Assembly (NCBI GenBank): GCA_900557355.1
Contig: USSR01000246.1
Span: 1 to 8,999, forward strand
Reading direction: 5' to 3'
Length of the DNA stretch: 8,999 bases
Origin: an uncultured Bacteroides sp.
GTDB taxonomy: Bacteria > Bacteroidota > Bacteroidia > Bacteroidales > Bacteroidaceae
Shown: positions 1-8,600 of the stretch, in pieces
How the letters are laid out: every line of letters begins with the position of its first letter
Numbering within the stretch: the first letter of the stretch is position 1
Made by a program: the position numbers and the translations under genes
Notes under the pieces: model-generated
The model's database searches: none
The model's input: the letters and a program-made list of their open reading frames with translations, nothing else
Told to the model about the DNA's origin: nothing

Positions 1-282
1 GCGTTGCCCATCCGATATTGTAATAGTATAGGGACCACCTGCCTCTGGTGTTTCAATCTTTATATTCCATTTTCCGTCAGAAGAAGAATGTTCGGTATAA
101 GTTTTATTATTCCAAGACGTAACAATGGTAATTTTCTTGTGTGGAGTTGCCCATCCCCATAGATTGGTTTTGGATTTTTGTTGTAATACCATTCCATCTC
201 CTAAAATGGAAGGCAATCTAACTTCTGCAGATAATGCTATTGTAAAGAATATGAAGTTAGCAAGAATAAATAATCTTTTCAT
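1..282 (-). CDS. Sialate O-acetylesterase-like carbohydrate esterase, N-terminal part only
   Basis: The reading frame starts at the ATG at 282-280 and runs off the left edge, giving 94 codons. The translation begins MKRLFILANFIFFTIALSAE, a Sec signal peptide with likely cleavage after SA at about residue 19, so the product should be periplasmic or exported. The next residues, VRLPSILGDGMVLQQ followed by NLWGWATP, are the hallmark N-terminus of the sialate O-acetylesterase family. Later come a DGKW motif and a PEAGGPYTITISDG stretch, also typical of the N-terminal beta-sandwich of that family. The SGNH-type catalytic region would lie outside the window, so activity cannot be judged. In Bacteroides PULs such proteins usually remove O-acetyl groups from glycans; that the substrate here is acetylated pectin is inferred from the neighbouring GH28 and GH2 genes. 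No clear Shine-Dalgarno is seen, only an A-rich leader. Confidence 0.85.
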   Translation of the reverse strand, partial: MKRLFILANFIFFTIALSAEVRLPSILGDGMVLQQKSKTNLWGWATPHKKITIVTSWNNKTYTEHSSSDGKWNIKIETPEAGGPYTITISDGQR

Positions 283-347
283 GTGTTTCTTTTTTTATTT
301 CATTTCTATAAACTGTTCGGTCTCTTTGAACTCATTATTTATAATAA

Positions 348-437
348 TTATAGTTTTAATGTCCAAATGCAAGATTCACTTATTATCTTCTTTCCGTTTT
401 TTACTTCAATTTTAATTATGTTTTTTCCTGGTTGTAA
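348..437 (-). pseudogene. Out-of-frame C-terminal tail of the GH2 gene
   Basis: In a different frame from the GH2 CDS, bases 437-348 read L, then QPGKNIIKIEVKNG, then KKIISESCIWTLKL, then TAA. This looks like the usual last strand of the C-terminal beta-sandwich (DUF4982-type) of Bacteroides GH2 enzymes, which commonly follows the ATLYMNGQKI and RIIWNN segments that end the annotated CDS. Removing one T from the TTTT run at 439-436 joins the frames and gives a protein of about 679 residues instead of 658. An indel of two bases added nearby would also restore it. The stop at 350-348 leaves 65 nt before the esterase start, in line with the spacing elsewhere in the locus. Whether the shift is genuine or a sequencing error cannot be told from this window. 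Confidence 0.75.
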
Positions 438-2388
438 AATTGTTCCAAATGATACGGTTATATTTATCCCGTTTCTTTTTTTCTATTTTCTGTCCATTCA
501 TGTAAAGAGTGGCAGCCTCTAAATTTGTATATGCCTTTATAGACGTAATAGGGTAAATGCGTTCTGTGAATCTGCTATCACACAAATGAAGCATAGGTTC
601 TGCATTCCAATTTGCTTTATAAAAATAGAAAGCATCTTTTTTTATTTGTCGATCATAAGTTACAAGTCCTTTATCATTCATTCCATCCCTATCTCCTTCT
701 TTACGGATGACAGACTGGAAATCAGCAAATACCCATATAAATTTGGCCCATAAATAAGAACGTTCTGCTAGTGCTTCCCAGTTCTTTTCGTGGCTGATTG
801 CCTGAAATTCTTCTGGATGCAATCTTCCTAATGAAGCTTTACTCTCATTTATAGGGCATCTATGTTGATGAATACTACCTCCAAAACCATATTCAGACAC
901 TCCTACCGGATAGTTTTGAGAATCAGCTTTTACCTTATCCATAAAACTACCAATCTGCTGACCGTCATTCCAATTGAAATATTTATTCCATGCTATTAAA
1001 TCTGCACACCCCAAATAATTTGTCTGATTTACACAAGTTGCGAAAGTCGTCAATCTGGAGGAATCCAATTGCTTATAAAGGCTGTTCAATTCTTTAACAA
1101 ATACGACAGGGTTGTCATAAGCCTGAAATGTTTTCTCATCTGTAATTAGAAGTTCATTGAATATTCCCCAAAAGCATATAGAGGGATGATTATAATTCTG
1201 ATAAACCAGTTCTTTCAAAGTCTGACGTGCATTGTCATGTAATCCTTGATTAGAAACATAACCGGTATAGGCATATCCACCGGGACCGACAAACGGAATT
1301 TCAGCCCAAAGTATGATGCCGTTTCTGTCACATAGATCATGCATTCTTTTTGCATGCGGATAGTGTGTCAGACGTATTCCTGTAGCTCCTACTTCTTTTA
1401 TTAATTCTATATCTTTGTCATAATCTTCTGGTAACAGGGCACTTCCTTTGCCCTCTACATCCTCATGGCGACAAAAGCCGTGAATATCATAAGGCTTTCC
1501 ATTTAAGAAAAAACCTTTATCAGGATCTATGGAGAAATAACGGAAACCTGTTTGCTCAGTAACTTTATCCACTAGTCTATTTCCATCGTACAGTTCTACA
1601 TTGACAGTGTATAGATAAGGATTGTGTTTAGCATCCCATAAAACGGGATTCTGGATAGTCATGGGCTGGTTTAGCTGTTCATCTGTAACCTCTGTTTCCT
1701 GACTTTTTACCGTCTTTCCAGTTGCGTCAAGTATGGTAGTACGTATTTTTAAGTTCGACTTTATTCCTTTTAATGAAAGTCTGCTTTCGACTACAAATTC
1801 AGCCTTTTTTTTCGAAATATTTTTTTGGTGTACAAACACACCGGAAGAAGCGAAAAACAATGGAGATATACAGTTATTTTCTGTTACTATCAGGTGACAA
1901 GGGCGATGAATACCTCCATATACATTGAAATCTCCATTGATGGGTAGTACGTCTGTGCGATAAGCATTACTCACCCATACCTCCAAATCATTTTTCCCCT
2001 TTTTAACTTGATCAGTAATTTCAGCGCAGAATGCAGTATAACCTCCTAAATGATGGGCGACTGTCTGGTAATTGATAAAAACATCGGCAACAGAATTTAT
2101 ACCTTCGAAAAAAAGAAATAAACGTTTTCCTTCCATCTCAGGAGAAATTGTTAAAGTTCTCTTATAAACCATCATCTCCCGATTATAGGATATTTGCCCC
2201 GGTAGATATTCCGCATTCCATGTATGGGGGATGGTGACGGGAATTAATGGAGCCTTTCTGACGGCACTGGTAATAGGTTTATATCCCCACTCCTTATCTA
2301 AAGGTATAAACAAGCGAGGAGAAGTCTTAGCATATGATATTGAGCATAGCAGCAGTTCTGCAACTAGCATAAGCAAGTGTCGTTTCAT
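412..2388 (-). CDS. GH2 family glycosidase, beta-galactosidase-like, C-terminus altered by a probable frameshift
   Basis: This 658-residue exported enzyme should hydrolyse a terminal beta-linked sugar, probably galactose, with retention of configuration. Residues 1-20 form a signal peptide (cleavage probably after SYA); C15 makes a lipoprotein possible but less likely. The GH2 layout is clear: a jelly-roll sugar-binding domain at about 28-170 (PHTWN near 55, YGGIHRP at 157-163), an Ig-like domain at about 175-282, and a TIM barrel from about 283 (GFRYFSIDPDKGFFLNGKPY). The acid/base is probably E412 in WGIFNE and the nucleophile E499 in VSEYGFGGSIHQH; both are present, so the catalytic core looks intact. 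The last eight residues (651-658) do not resemble the family; the expected ending is found in another frame at 437-348. The gene starts 19 nt after GH28, implying co-transcription. Beta-glucuronidase or another GH2 specificity cannot be excluded. Confidence 0.88.
   Translation of the reverse strand: MKRHLLMLVAELLLCSISYAKTSPRLFIPLDKEWGYKPITSAVRKAPLIPVTIPHTWNAEYLPGQISYNREMMVYKRTLTISPEMEGKRLFLFFEGINSVADVFINYQTVAHHLGGYTAFCAEITDQVKKGKNDLEVWVSNAYRTDVLPINGDFNVYGGIHRPCHLIVTENNCISPLFFASSGVFVHQKNISKKKAEFVVESRLSLKGIKSNLKIRTTILDATGKTVKSQETEVTDEQLNQPMTIQNPVLWDAKHNPYLYTVNVELYDGNRLVDKVTEQTGFRYFSIDPDKGFFLNGKPYDIHGFCRHEDVEGKGSALLPEDYDKDIELIKEVGATGIRLTHYPHAKRMHDLCDRNGIILWAEIPFVGPGGYAYTGYVSNQGLHDNARQTLKELVYQNYNHPSICFWGIFNELLITDEKTFQAYDNPVVFVKELNSLYKQLDSSRLTTFATCVNQTNYLGCADLIAWNKYFNWNDGQQIGSFMDKVKADSQNYPVGVSEYGFGGSIHQHRCPINESKASLGRLHPEEFQAISHEKNWEALAERSYLWAKFIWVFADFQSVIRKEGDRDGMNDKGLVTYDRQIKKDAFYFYKANWNAEPMLHLCDSRFTERIYPITSIKAYTNLEAATLYMNGQKIEKKKRDKYNRIIWNNFTTRKKHN
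1805..1826 (-). repeat. Two adjacent poly-A tracts (A7 and A8) inside the GH2 gene
   Basis: On the coding strand a run of seven A (1826-1820) and a run of eight A (1812-1805) lie seven bases apart, in the linker-like segment HQKNISKKKAEF around residues 187-198 of the GH2 protein. Both are in frame here. They may simply encode lysines in an AT-rich genome, but they are sites where polymerase or sequencing slippage is most likely. Confidence 0.5.
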
Positions 2389-2407
2389 ACTATAATTCTT
2401 AAATGGT

Positions 2408-4000
2408 TCATTTTTTTATAATCTTTATGTCTGAACTTAGATTTCTGAAATTGATGTCTTTGGATCCCTCTACTTTGAGATAAAGTTTGTTTTCGGGCAG
2501 GGACAACTCAATATTTTCCATCAGCAGATTTTTTCCTTTCAATACATGAATCTTATTCTGTTTTGATTTGATTGATAGATTTCGCAATGTGAAATTTTCA
2601 AAGTCATGCATGATGGGCATCAATTTATTACATTGCACTGTGCCATCCTCTATTTTTACGTTATTGATGGGCAGTTCCGGAATACCACGTGCTGAAATAA
2701 AGCAATTGGCAGCCTCTACAATGAAATTCTTGATACGGACATTTCTTACAGTGGGAGTGAGTGCAGTTACTGGTCTCAGTGGTAAACGGTTAGCCAGTTC
2801 GCCAACAAAATTATAACTTCCCAGCAAGTCCCATACGAGGACAGTTTTTGCGTCTTTTATTCTCAATTTCTCATAGAAAATATTCTCTGTAATTCCAGTA
2901 CGTGGTCGACGGGTCTTAAAACGCAGTGGCATGTCAGTTCCGTCAAATACACAATTATAAGCATATATGTTTTTAATTCCACCTCCAGTTTCACTACCAG
3001 TTGTCAAACCACCATGACCGGCTTTGGCAAAACAATAGCGGATGATTACATTTTCAGTGGGGATACCCATACGTGCACCTTCTTCGTCACGACCTCCTTT
3101 TACAGCATAACAGTCGTCTCCGCAATTCATGGTACAGTATTCCACCAATACGTTCTTGCTGCATGTAATGTCCACACCGTCACCACTCGGAATCCCTACG
3201 GAATTTACCGTGACTCCACGTATGATTACATCCTCACATAATATCGGATTGACATTCCAGAACATGCATCTTTCTATGGTCATACCTTCAATAAATACGC
3301 CTTTGCACTGGATAGGTGCAATAACTTTTGGGGCGAAAAAATGACGTCCTTCCATACCGTCAAAGATACGTTCTTCTGTTTTTTCTGGGAAATCCTTTTC
3401 TATCCAAGCAATACTATTGGAGTTTTTACGTATCGGCGAGTCCATTGAAGGACCATAAATATGGCCTTTCCCAGTAATTGCAATGTTTTCTTCATTACAA
3501 GCATAAATAAAAGATCCGGAGCCCATAATCTGACGACCTTCGTGCATAGTGTATACACTTGGCAAATAATCTTTCGGCTCACCGGAAAATTCAATTTCCG
3601 CCCCTTTTTCCAGATAGAGGTTGACATTACTTTTCAGTATAATACGGGCCGACTTCCATTTACCTGAAGGAATGACTACTTTTCCCCCACCTTTCCGACT
3701 AGTTTCCATTATCAATCGGTTGACGAGTTCGGTTATTGGTTTATCGACAGTGGCACCATTATCCTTGATGTTTACAGAATAGTCTGGAAACTTAGGATAT
3801 TGTAACTTAGGCATATTAAAAGGAACATCATGAAAAGGGGCGATAAATTGTGGCATGATTTCTGCTCCCACTTTATCGGGCACTGGTATATCCTTTTCTA
3901 CTTGAGTTGCTAATAAATGTGAACTGAATAGAGTAATATAAATTATTAAACAAACTGTCTTTTCTGAAAACATATATGTATATATAAATAAATTGGTCAT
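2408..4000 (-). CDS. GH28 family pectin-type glycosidase (galacturonidase or rhamnogalacturonan hydrolase-like)
   Basis: GH28 enzymes hydrolyse alpha-galacturonic-acid linkages in pectins by an inverting mechanism on a right-handed beta-helix. All four family signatures are visible (numbering from the first ATG): SGDGVD at 272-277 in place of NTDGxD, keeping D274; CGDDC at 293-297 with D295 and D296; GHG at 328-330 with H329; and RFK at 360-362. The N-terminal part (FPDYSVNIKDNGATVDKPIT, GGGKVVIPSGKW) is the usual start of bacterial GH28 helices. At 530 residues the length is normal for the family, and the helix region is rich in cysteines. Two starts are plausible: 4000, or the in-frame ATG at 3973 (M10), which gives a cleaner signal peptide (FSEKTVCLIIYITLFSSHLLA) and an unstructured AT-rich leader free of the hairpin at 4007-4043. 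I favour 3973 slightly. The exact substrate (homogalacturonan, xylogalacturonan or rhamnogalacturonan) is not decidable here. Confidence 0.9.
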   Translation of the reverse strand: MTNLFIYTYMFSEKTVCLIIYITLFSSHLLATQVEKDIPVPDKVGAEIMPQFIAPFHDVPFNMPKLQYPKFPDYSVNIKDNGATVDKPITELVNRLIMETSRKGGGKVVIPSGKWKSARIILKSNVNLYLEKGAEIEFSGEPKDYLPSVYTMHEGRQIMGSGSFIYACNEENIAITGKGHIYGPSMDSPIRKNSNSIAWIEKDFPEKTEERIFDGMEGRHFFAPKVIAPIQCKGVFIEGMTIERCMFWNVNPILCEDVIIRGVTVNSVGIPSGDGVDITCSKNVLVEYCTMNCGDDCYAVKGGRDEEGARMGIPTENVIIRYCFAKAGHGGLTTGSETGGGIKNIYAYNCVFDGTDMPLRFKTRRPRTGITENIFYEKLRIKDAKTVLVWDLLGSYNFVGELANRLPLRPVTALTPTVRNVRIKNFIVEAANCFISARGIPELPINNVKIEDGTVQCNKLMPIMHDFENFTLRNLSIKSKQNKIHVLKGKNLLMENIELSLPENKLYLKVEGSKDINFRNLSSDIKIIKK

Positions 4001-4006
4001 TGATTA

Positions 4007-4043
4007 ATAAATACCCTTGTACATAGAAAACAAGGGTATTTAT
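4007..4043 (-). promoter_or_regulatory. Perfect intergenic hairpin between susD-like and GH28 genes
   Basis: The arms ATAAATACCCTTGT (4043-4030 on the minus strand) and ACAAGGGTATTTAT (4020-4007) are exactly complementary over 14 bp and enclose a 9-nt loop. The structure starts 15 nt after the susD-like stop codon and ends 6 nt before the first GH28 ATG. It is not followed by a U-run on either strand, so it is not a standard intrinsic terminator. Its position between the transporter pair and the enzyme genes fits an mRNA stability, processing or attenuation element that lets susCD transcripts accumulate more than the distal genes; this role is inferred. It could also limit translation from the ATG at 4000. 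Confidence 0.7.
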
Positions 4044-4058
4044 CAGTATACATTATAA

Positions 4059-5621
4059 TCAGTTTAACGGGCCTGATAAATTATCAGGATTTTGCTCCAG
4101 AGCAGGATTGGAGTCTACGTCACTTTGCGGAATCTTCCATAAGAAACTTTTTTGGGGTACAAACTGTAATTCCTGGAAAAGGTACATGCCTTCAGCTACT
4201 CCACGCTTCATGAATCCTTTCAACCTTTTCCCTAAGCGGTCTGTACGTAATTCATCATAATATAATTTTGCTTCGCCGATGAATTCCCATCCTCTTTCCT
4301 GAAATATAGCCTCATCCAGTTTATCCTGTCCCATATTGTCCAAAGCTGGAAGTCCTGCACGCTGATGCACCATGTTCAGTTTGTCCAGAGCTTCGTCCGA
4401 ACTGCCTAACTTGTTTTTTGCTTCCGCGTAGTTCAACAGAACTTCAGAATACCGTAACATGTAAATATTGGCACTAGGGCATTTCAAGTCTGCACTTGTT
4501 TGGTAATCATAAAATTTAGCATTTCCTGGAGTTGCAGAAACCCAATTCTTTTTTCCTGGATAAAAACCATTATCAGATGCAAGAAACTCATATTTAGTTC
4601 CATTATAAAAAAATTCCGTTACAAAGGCGTCTCTGCGTGCATCTTTTTTATCATAGCTCTCCCACGCATAAATAGAAGGTCCAAAACGATGATAGAACAT
4701 ATATCCATATCCCGGAATAGTAAAACTATTGGCAAAACCAAACATTTGATGACACCAGTTTGCTTGTTTCGCTTCCGCTGAAAATTGTAATTCGAAGATA
4801 GATTCTTGATTGTTTTTTGCATTAATGTTAAATGCATACCATAAATCTGAATAGTTGCTTACCAAACTATATACTCCTGATTGGATGATTTTCTCACAAT
4901 TGTCCACGCACTTCTGATAATATTCATTATTACCTTCCATAGAGGCCAATGTGAGATAAACTTCACTTAATAAAGCCTGAACTGCTCCTTTTGAGACTCT
5001 CCATACATCGTATTTATTAGTCCCACGAATAGGCAGATGTGCTTCACAATAGTCTAGATCTTCCAAAATGTAATCATACACTTCATCTATGGATTTACGG
5101 GGAATTTCTAAACCTTCTAAACTATTAGTGAACGTCTCTGGAATAGGAACTCCCCCAAATAAACGAACCAAAACAAAGTAAGTATATGCACGCATAAAAC
5201 GAGCTTGTGCATAAATGCAAGATTTTGCTTCATCGCTAATGTCTATTTTTTCACCGCGTGCCAATACAGTATTAGTACTATTTATAGTAACATAAGCAGC
5301 TCCCCATAGTTTTGAAAATGTAGATGAGCTAGCATTATTTATATCATACCAGCAATTTATATAGTGCCCATTCTCTTTTGTCTGGCAAGGCTGTCCAAAA
5401 TCAGTACATTCTTCAATGCGCATAATGTATGTATAATCACTCATCATACTACGAAACTGATTATATACATTTGTTAATCCTGCATTTAGCTGTTCTTCAT
5501 TTTTATAAAAACTATCTGGATCAATAAATGTATAAGGCTTTTCATCCAAATTCGTACAACTGTTAAAAATGAGGAGTGACAATAAGGCTAGTCCTCTCAA
5601 AATATATTTTAATTGTCTCAT
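4059..5621 (-). CDS. SusD/RagB-family surface glycan-binding lipoprotein
   Basis: SusD-like proteins sit on the outer face of the outer membrane as a lid over the SusC transporter and bind the incoming glycan. The 520-residue product has a lipoprotein signal with the likely lipidated cysteine at C22 (LLIFNSCTNLDEKPY), followed by D/E-containing residues of the kind that act as a surface-export signal in Bacteroidota. Family landmarks appear in order: ARFMRAYTYFVLVRLFGGVP at about 140-159 (the TPR-like helical region), YMLRYSEVLLNYAEAKNKLG at about 387-406, ERGWEFIGEAKLYYDELR at about 442-459, and IPQSDVDSNPALEQNPDN close to the C-terminus. The length is typical and the gene looks intact. It follows the SusC gene after only 18 nt, the standard pairing. 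Ligand specificity cannot be read from the sequence. Confidence 0.96.
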   Translation of the reverse strand: MRQLKYILRGLALLSLLIFNSCTNLDEKPYTFIDPDSFYKNEEQLNAGLTNVYNQFRSMMSDYTYIMRIEECTDFGQPCQTKENGHYINCWYDINNASSSTFSKLWGAAYVTINSTNTVLARGEKIDISDEAKSCIYAQARFMRAYTYFVLVRLFGGVPIPETFTNSLEGLEIPRKSIDEVYDYILEDLDYCEAHLPIRGTNKYDVWRVSKGAVQALLSEVYLTLASMEGNNEYYQKCVDNCEKIIQSGVYSLVSNYSDLWYAFNINAKNNQESIFELQFSAEAKQANWCHQMFGFANSFTIPGYGYMFYHRFGPSIYAWESYDKKDARRDAFVTEFFYNGTKYEFLASDNGFYPGKKNWVSATPGNAKFYDYQTSADLKCPSANIYMLRYSEVLLNYAEAKNKLGSSDEALDKLNMVHQRAGLPALDNMGQDKLDEAIFQERGWEFIGEAKLYYDELRTDRLGKRLKGFMKRGVAEGMYLFQELQFVPQKSFLWKIPQSDVDSNPALEQNPDNLSGPLN

Positions 5622-5639
5622 AACATGCTATATTATAAA

Positions 5640-8600
5640 TTAGAATTTTGCATTAATACCTAAAATAATTGATTTTGCCCAAGGATTACTTGTATCACCG
5701 TTTATAGGATTGTAGCCACGATGATTTGCAAATGTTACAAAATTCTGGAAGTTTAAGTTTACTTTCAATGACTTTACTGATTTAATTTTCAATAATGGAG
5801 CTAAATCGTAATTGACTTGAATGTTTTTCAGTATAAAATACTTCCAGTTGGAATTAGTTCTATCTGACAGATAGACATCATGTGCCCCAGCGGTAGGATA
5901 ATCACCATCGGGATTTTCAGGACTCCACATATGTTTATATGCATATTGTGTTGGAATATGTACGTTATTTGATATCTGATTTTCGCCATACAATAAATAG
6001 CTTGTTAGATTAGCGTAACTCATGGCCCAGGCAGAATTGTTCGTATAATAATCTTCAGCCCCGGTTATGGAAGCATATTTATGACCACCCTGACCATAAA
6101 TACTGATACCAAATCCTTTATATTCCATGCCAATATTTAATCCATAAAAATATTTAGGCTGAACGGAACCTAAACAAATGTAGTCATCTGAACTAATAGA
6201 GCCATCTTTATTAATATCTTCATACATTTCATCTCCTAGTTGCGCATTAGCAGCAGTATTAGGAACTTTCTTTTTATATTCTTCTAATTGTTCTTGAGTT
6301 TTAATGATTCCCAATGAATGGCGGGCATAAACTGCATCCACTGATTCTCCAACTTTTAAAATACGAGCTAGCCCACCTGCTTCATAACGGACGGATACCT
6401 CATCAACACCACCATATAATTCTTTTATTTTATTTTGATTATAGGTTATATTAGCTGAGGCATATAAATTAAAATCTTTATTTTGTATGATAGTTCCACC
6501 TACTGATAGTTCCCAGCCTTTATTAGTAACCTTACCAATATTACTCAAAATTCTAGAATAACCTGACGTAGAAGGAATAGGAACATCATATAGCAGGTCA
6601 TTGGTATTTCGGATATAATAATCAAAAGCAATGTCCATACGATTCCATAAACCTAAATCAAAACCTAAATCGAGTTGAGTAGTCCTTTCCCATTTTAAAT
6701 CGCCATTTCCAATAGATTCTTTGAAACCATAAATAACAGAACTACCATCCGTATAATTGGAACCGATCAATTGTGCTAATGATTTGTAATTACCTATTTC
6801 CTGATTACCGGTAATACCAAAACTACTGCGGATTTTTAAATTTGTAATAACTTTATTTGATTTTAAAAATGATTCTTGTGAAAGGCGCCAGCCTAAACCT
6901 ACGGATGGAAAATATCCCCATTTACTATTAGCTCCAAACCGAGAAGAACCATCCCAACGACTTGTAGCTGTTAATAAATATTTGTCGTCGTATACATAAG
7001 ATACTCGTCCTGTAAATGAAATTAACTTATTACTATATTTATTTGTTGCCCATGAAACTGAACTTTTATCTGCTAACCCCATAGACCATGCGCCTGTTTG
7101 GTCGTTTTCGAAGCCGGAACCGGACAGATTGATGTCTTCGTAAGTGAAATCTTGCCATGAATATACGGCTGTTGCAGTTAAACGATGCTTATTCCATGTA
7201 TGATTGTAAGTTAATATGTTCTCCATTACCTTACTAAACCGCTTATCCCAATTATTATAGCCATTTCCTTTCAGTCCGGATGCCTTATTTATGGCCGATT
7301 CGGAACTCACATAGTTATATTTACGGGTGTTTTTCAAATCAATGCCTAAACTCAAACGGTATTTAAGGTCTTTCGTTAATTGCATTTCTGCGAACAAACT
7401 TCCTAAGAAACGGTTTGTGGTAAATCGAGTAGTGGTTTCATTCATATCTAAAACTGGATTCCACGGATAAAGCATATATGTGTTATGCATAGAAGCTATA
7501 TTATATGCACCATCTTCATCTTTTATTTTTTCGGTAGGCCATCCATATCTATAAATATCAATTAGAGCACTATCAAATACATCTTGAATGCTATATGTAA
7601 ATTGGGTGTTGGCACCTATTGTTAACCACTTATTGAAACTATGTTGCAAATTTCCATGGAAAGTATATTTCTGATAATTCTGCGCTTTTAACAAACCTTC
7701 TTGATTATAGAAACCTGTTGACAGCATATAATTGGTTTTATTGCTACTTCCGTCAAAAGTAATACTATAATCTTGAAGCAAAGATGAGTTCTCTAAAATT
7801 TCTTTTTCCCAATTTGTATCGGTAGCATATGTAGAAGGATTATTCGGAAAGGGTACATTACTTCCTTGATTCTTGTAACCGGCATTCATGAAATTAATAA
7901 AATCTTCTCCGGAGATTAAATTGGCTAGACGCCCCGGAATCTGGACTCCAACTGAAGTATTGACTGAAAGATTCTTTGTACCACTTTTACCTTTTTTGGT
8001 GGTAATCATGACTACGCCATTTGCACCACGTGAACCATAAATAGCTGTTGAAGAGGCATCTTTTAATATCTCCATGGACTCTATATCGCTAGGATTCAAA
8101 TCACTAATGTTTCCATCCATTAAAGGAAAGCCGTCAACAACATATAAGGGCTCGTTGCTGGCAGTAATAGAACCACTACCACGCACACGAATAGAAGGTG
8201 AAGCACCTGGCTTATTGTCATTGAAAACAGCTACTCCGGCTGCCTTACCTTGCAATGATTCCAAAGCATTTCCTACGACTGATGCAGTTAATGCTTCCGG
8301 TTTGATTTGTGCTGTAGAACCTGTCAAATCTGATTTTTTCGCTGTGCCATAACCAATTACGACCACTTCTTCTAAAGCTTTGGCATCTTCTTGTAAAATA
8401 ATTGTTATTTCTTTTCTATTGTTTACTTGTAGCTCTTGAGAAACATAACCTATGTATGTTACTTGTAATAGAGCATTTGTCGAGGCTTCTAATATGAATC
8501 GCCCGTCTATATCTGTAATTGTACCTATTGATTGACCTTTAACTGTTATATTAGCGCCGATAATGGGCTCACCATTTGTGTCCTTTACGACACCTTTTAT

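Noticed and set aside
323..347. Short AT-only inverted repeat (ATTATT / AATAAT) between the GH2 tail and the esterase
   Set aside because: Only six A/T pairs with a three-base loop in AT-rich spacer; expected by chance and too weak to call a terminator.
125..522. Two overlapping plus-strand open frames of 96 and 79 codons opposite the GH2-esterase junction
   Set aside because: They are antisense to the esterase start and the GH2 tail, are phenylalanine-rich translations of AT-rich DNA, and show no recognisable domain.
2342..2346. Cysteine at residue 15 of the GH2 protein as a lipobox
   Set aside because: The preceding LLL does not fit the usual lipobox with a small residue before the cysteine, and a normal signal-peptidase I site (SYA) lies five residues later.
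3400..3627. 75-codon minus-strand frame inside the GH28 gene
   Set aside because: It is another frame of a well-supported GH28 coding region and has no family features.
4007..4043. Reading the intergenic hairpin as a rho-independent terminator
   Set aside because: No run of U follows the stem on either strand, and the downstream genes are closely spaced on the same strand, so a full stop of transcription here is unlikely.
8074..8352. Plus-strand open frame of 92 codons opposite the SusC plug domain
   Set aside because: It lies wholly antisense to the highly conserved plug region, whose codon pattern produces such shadow frames.
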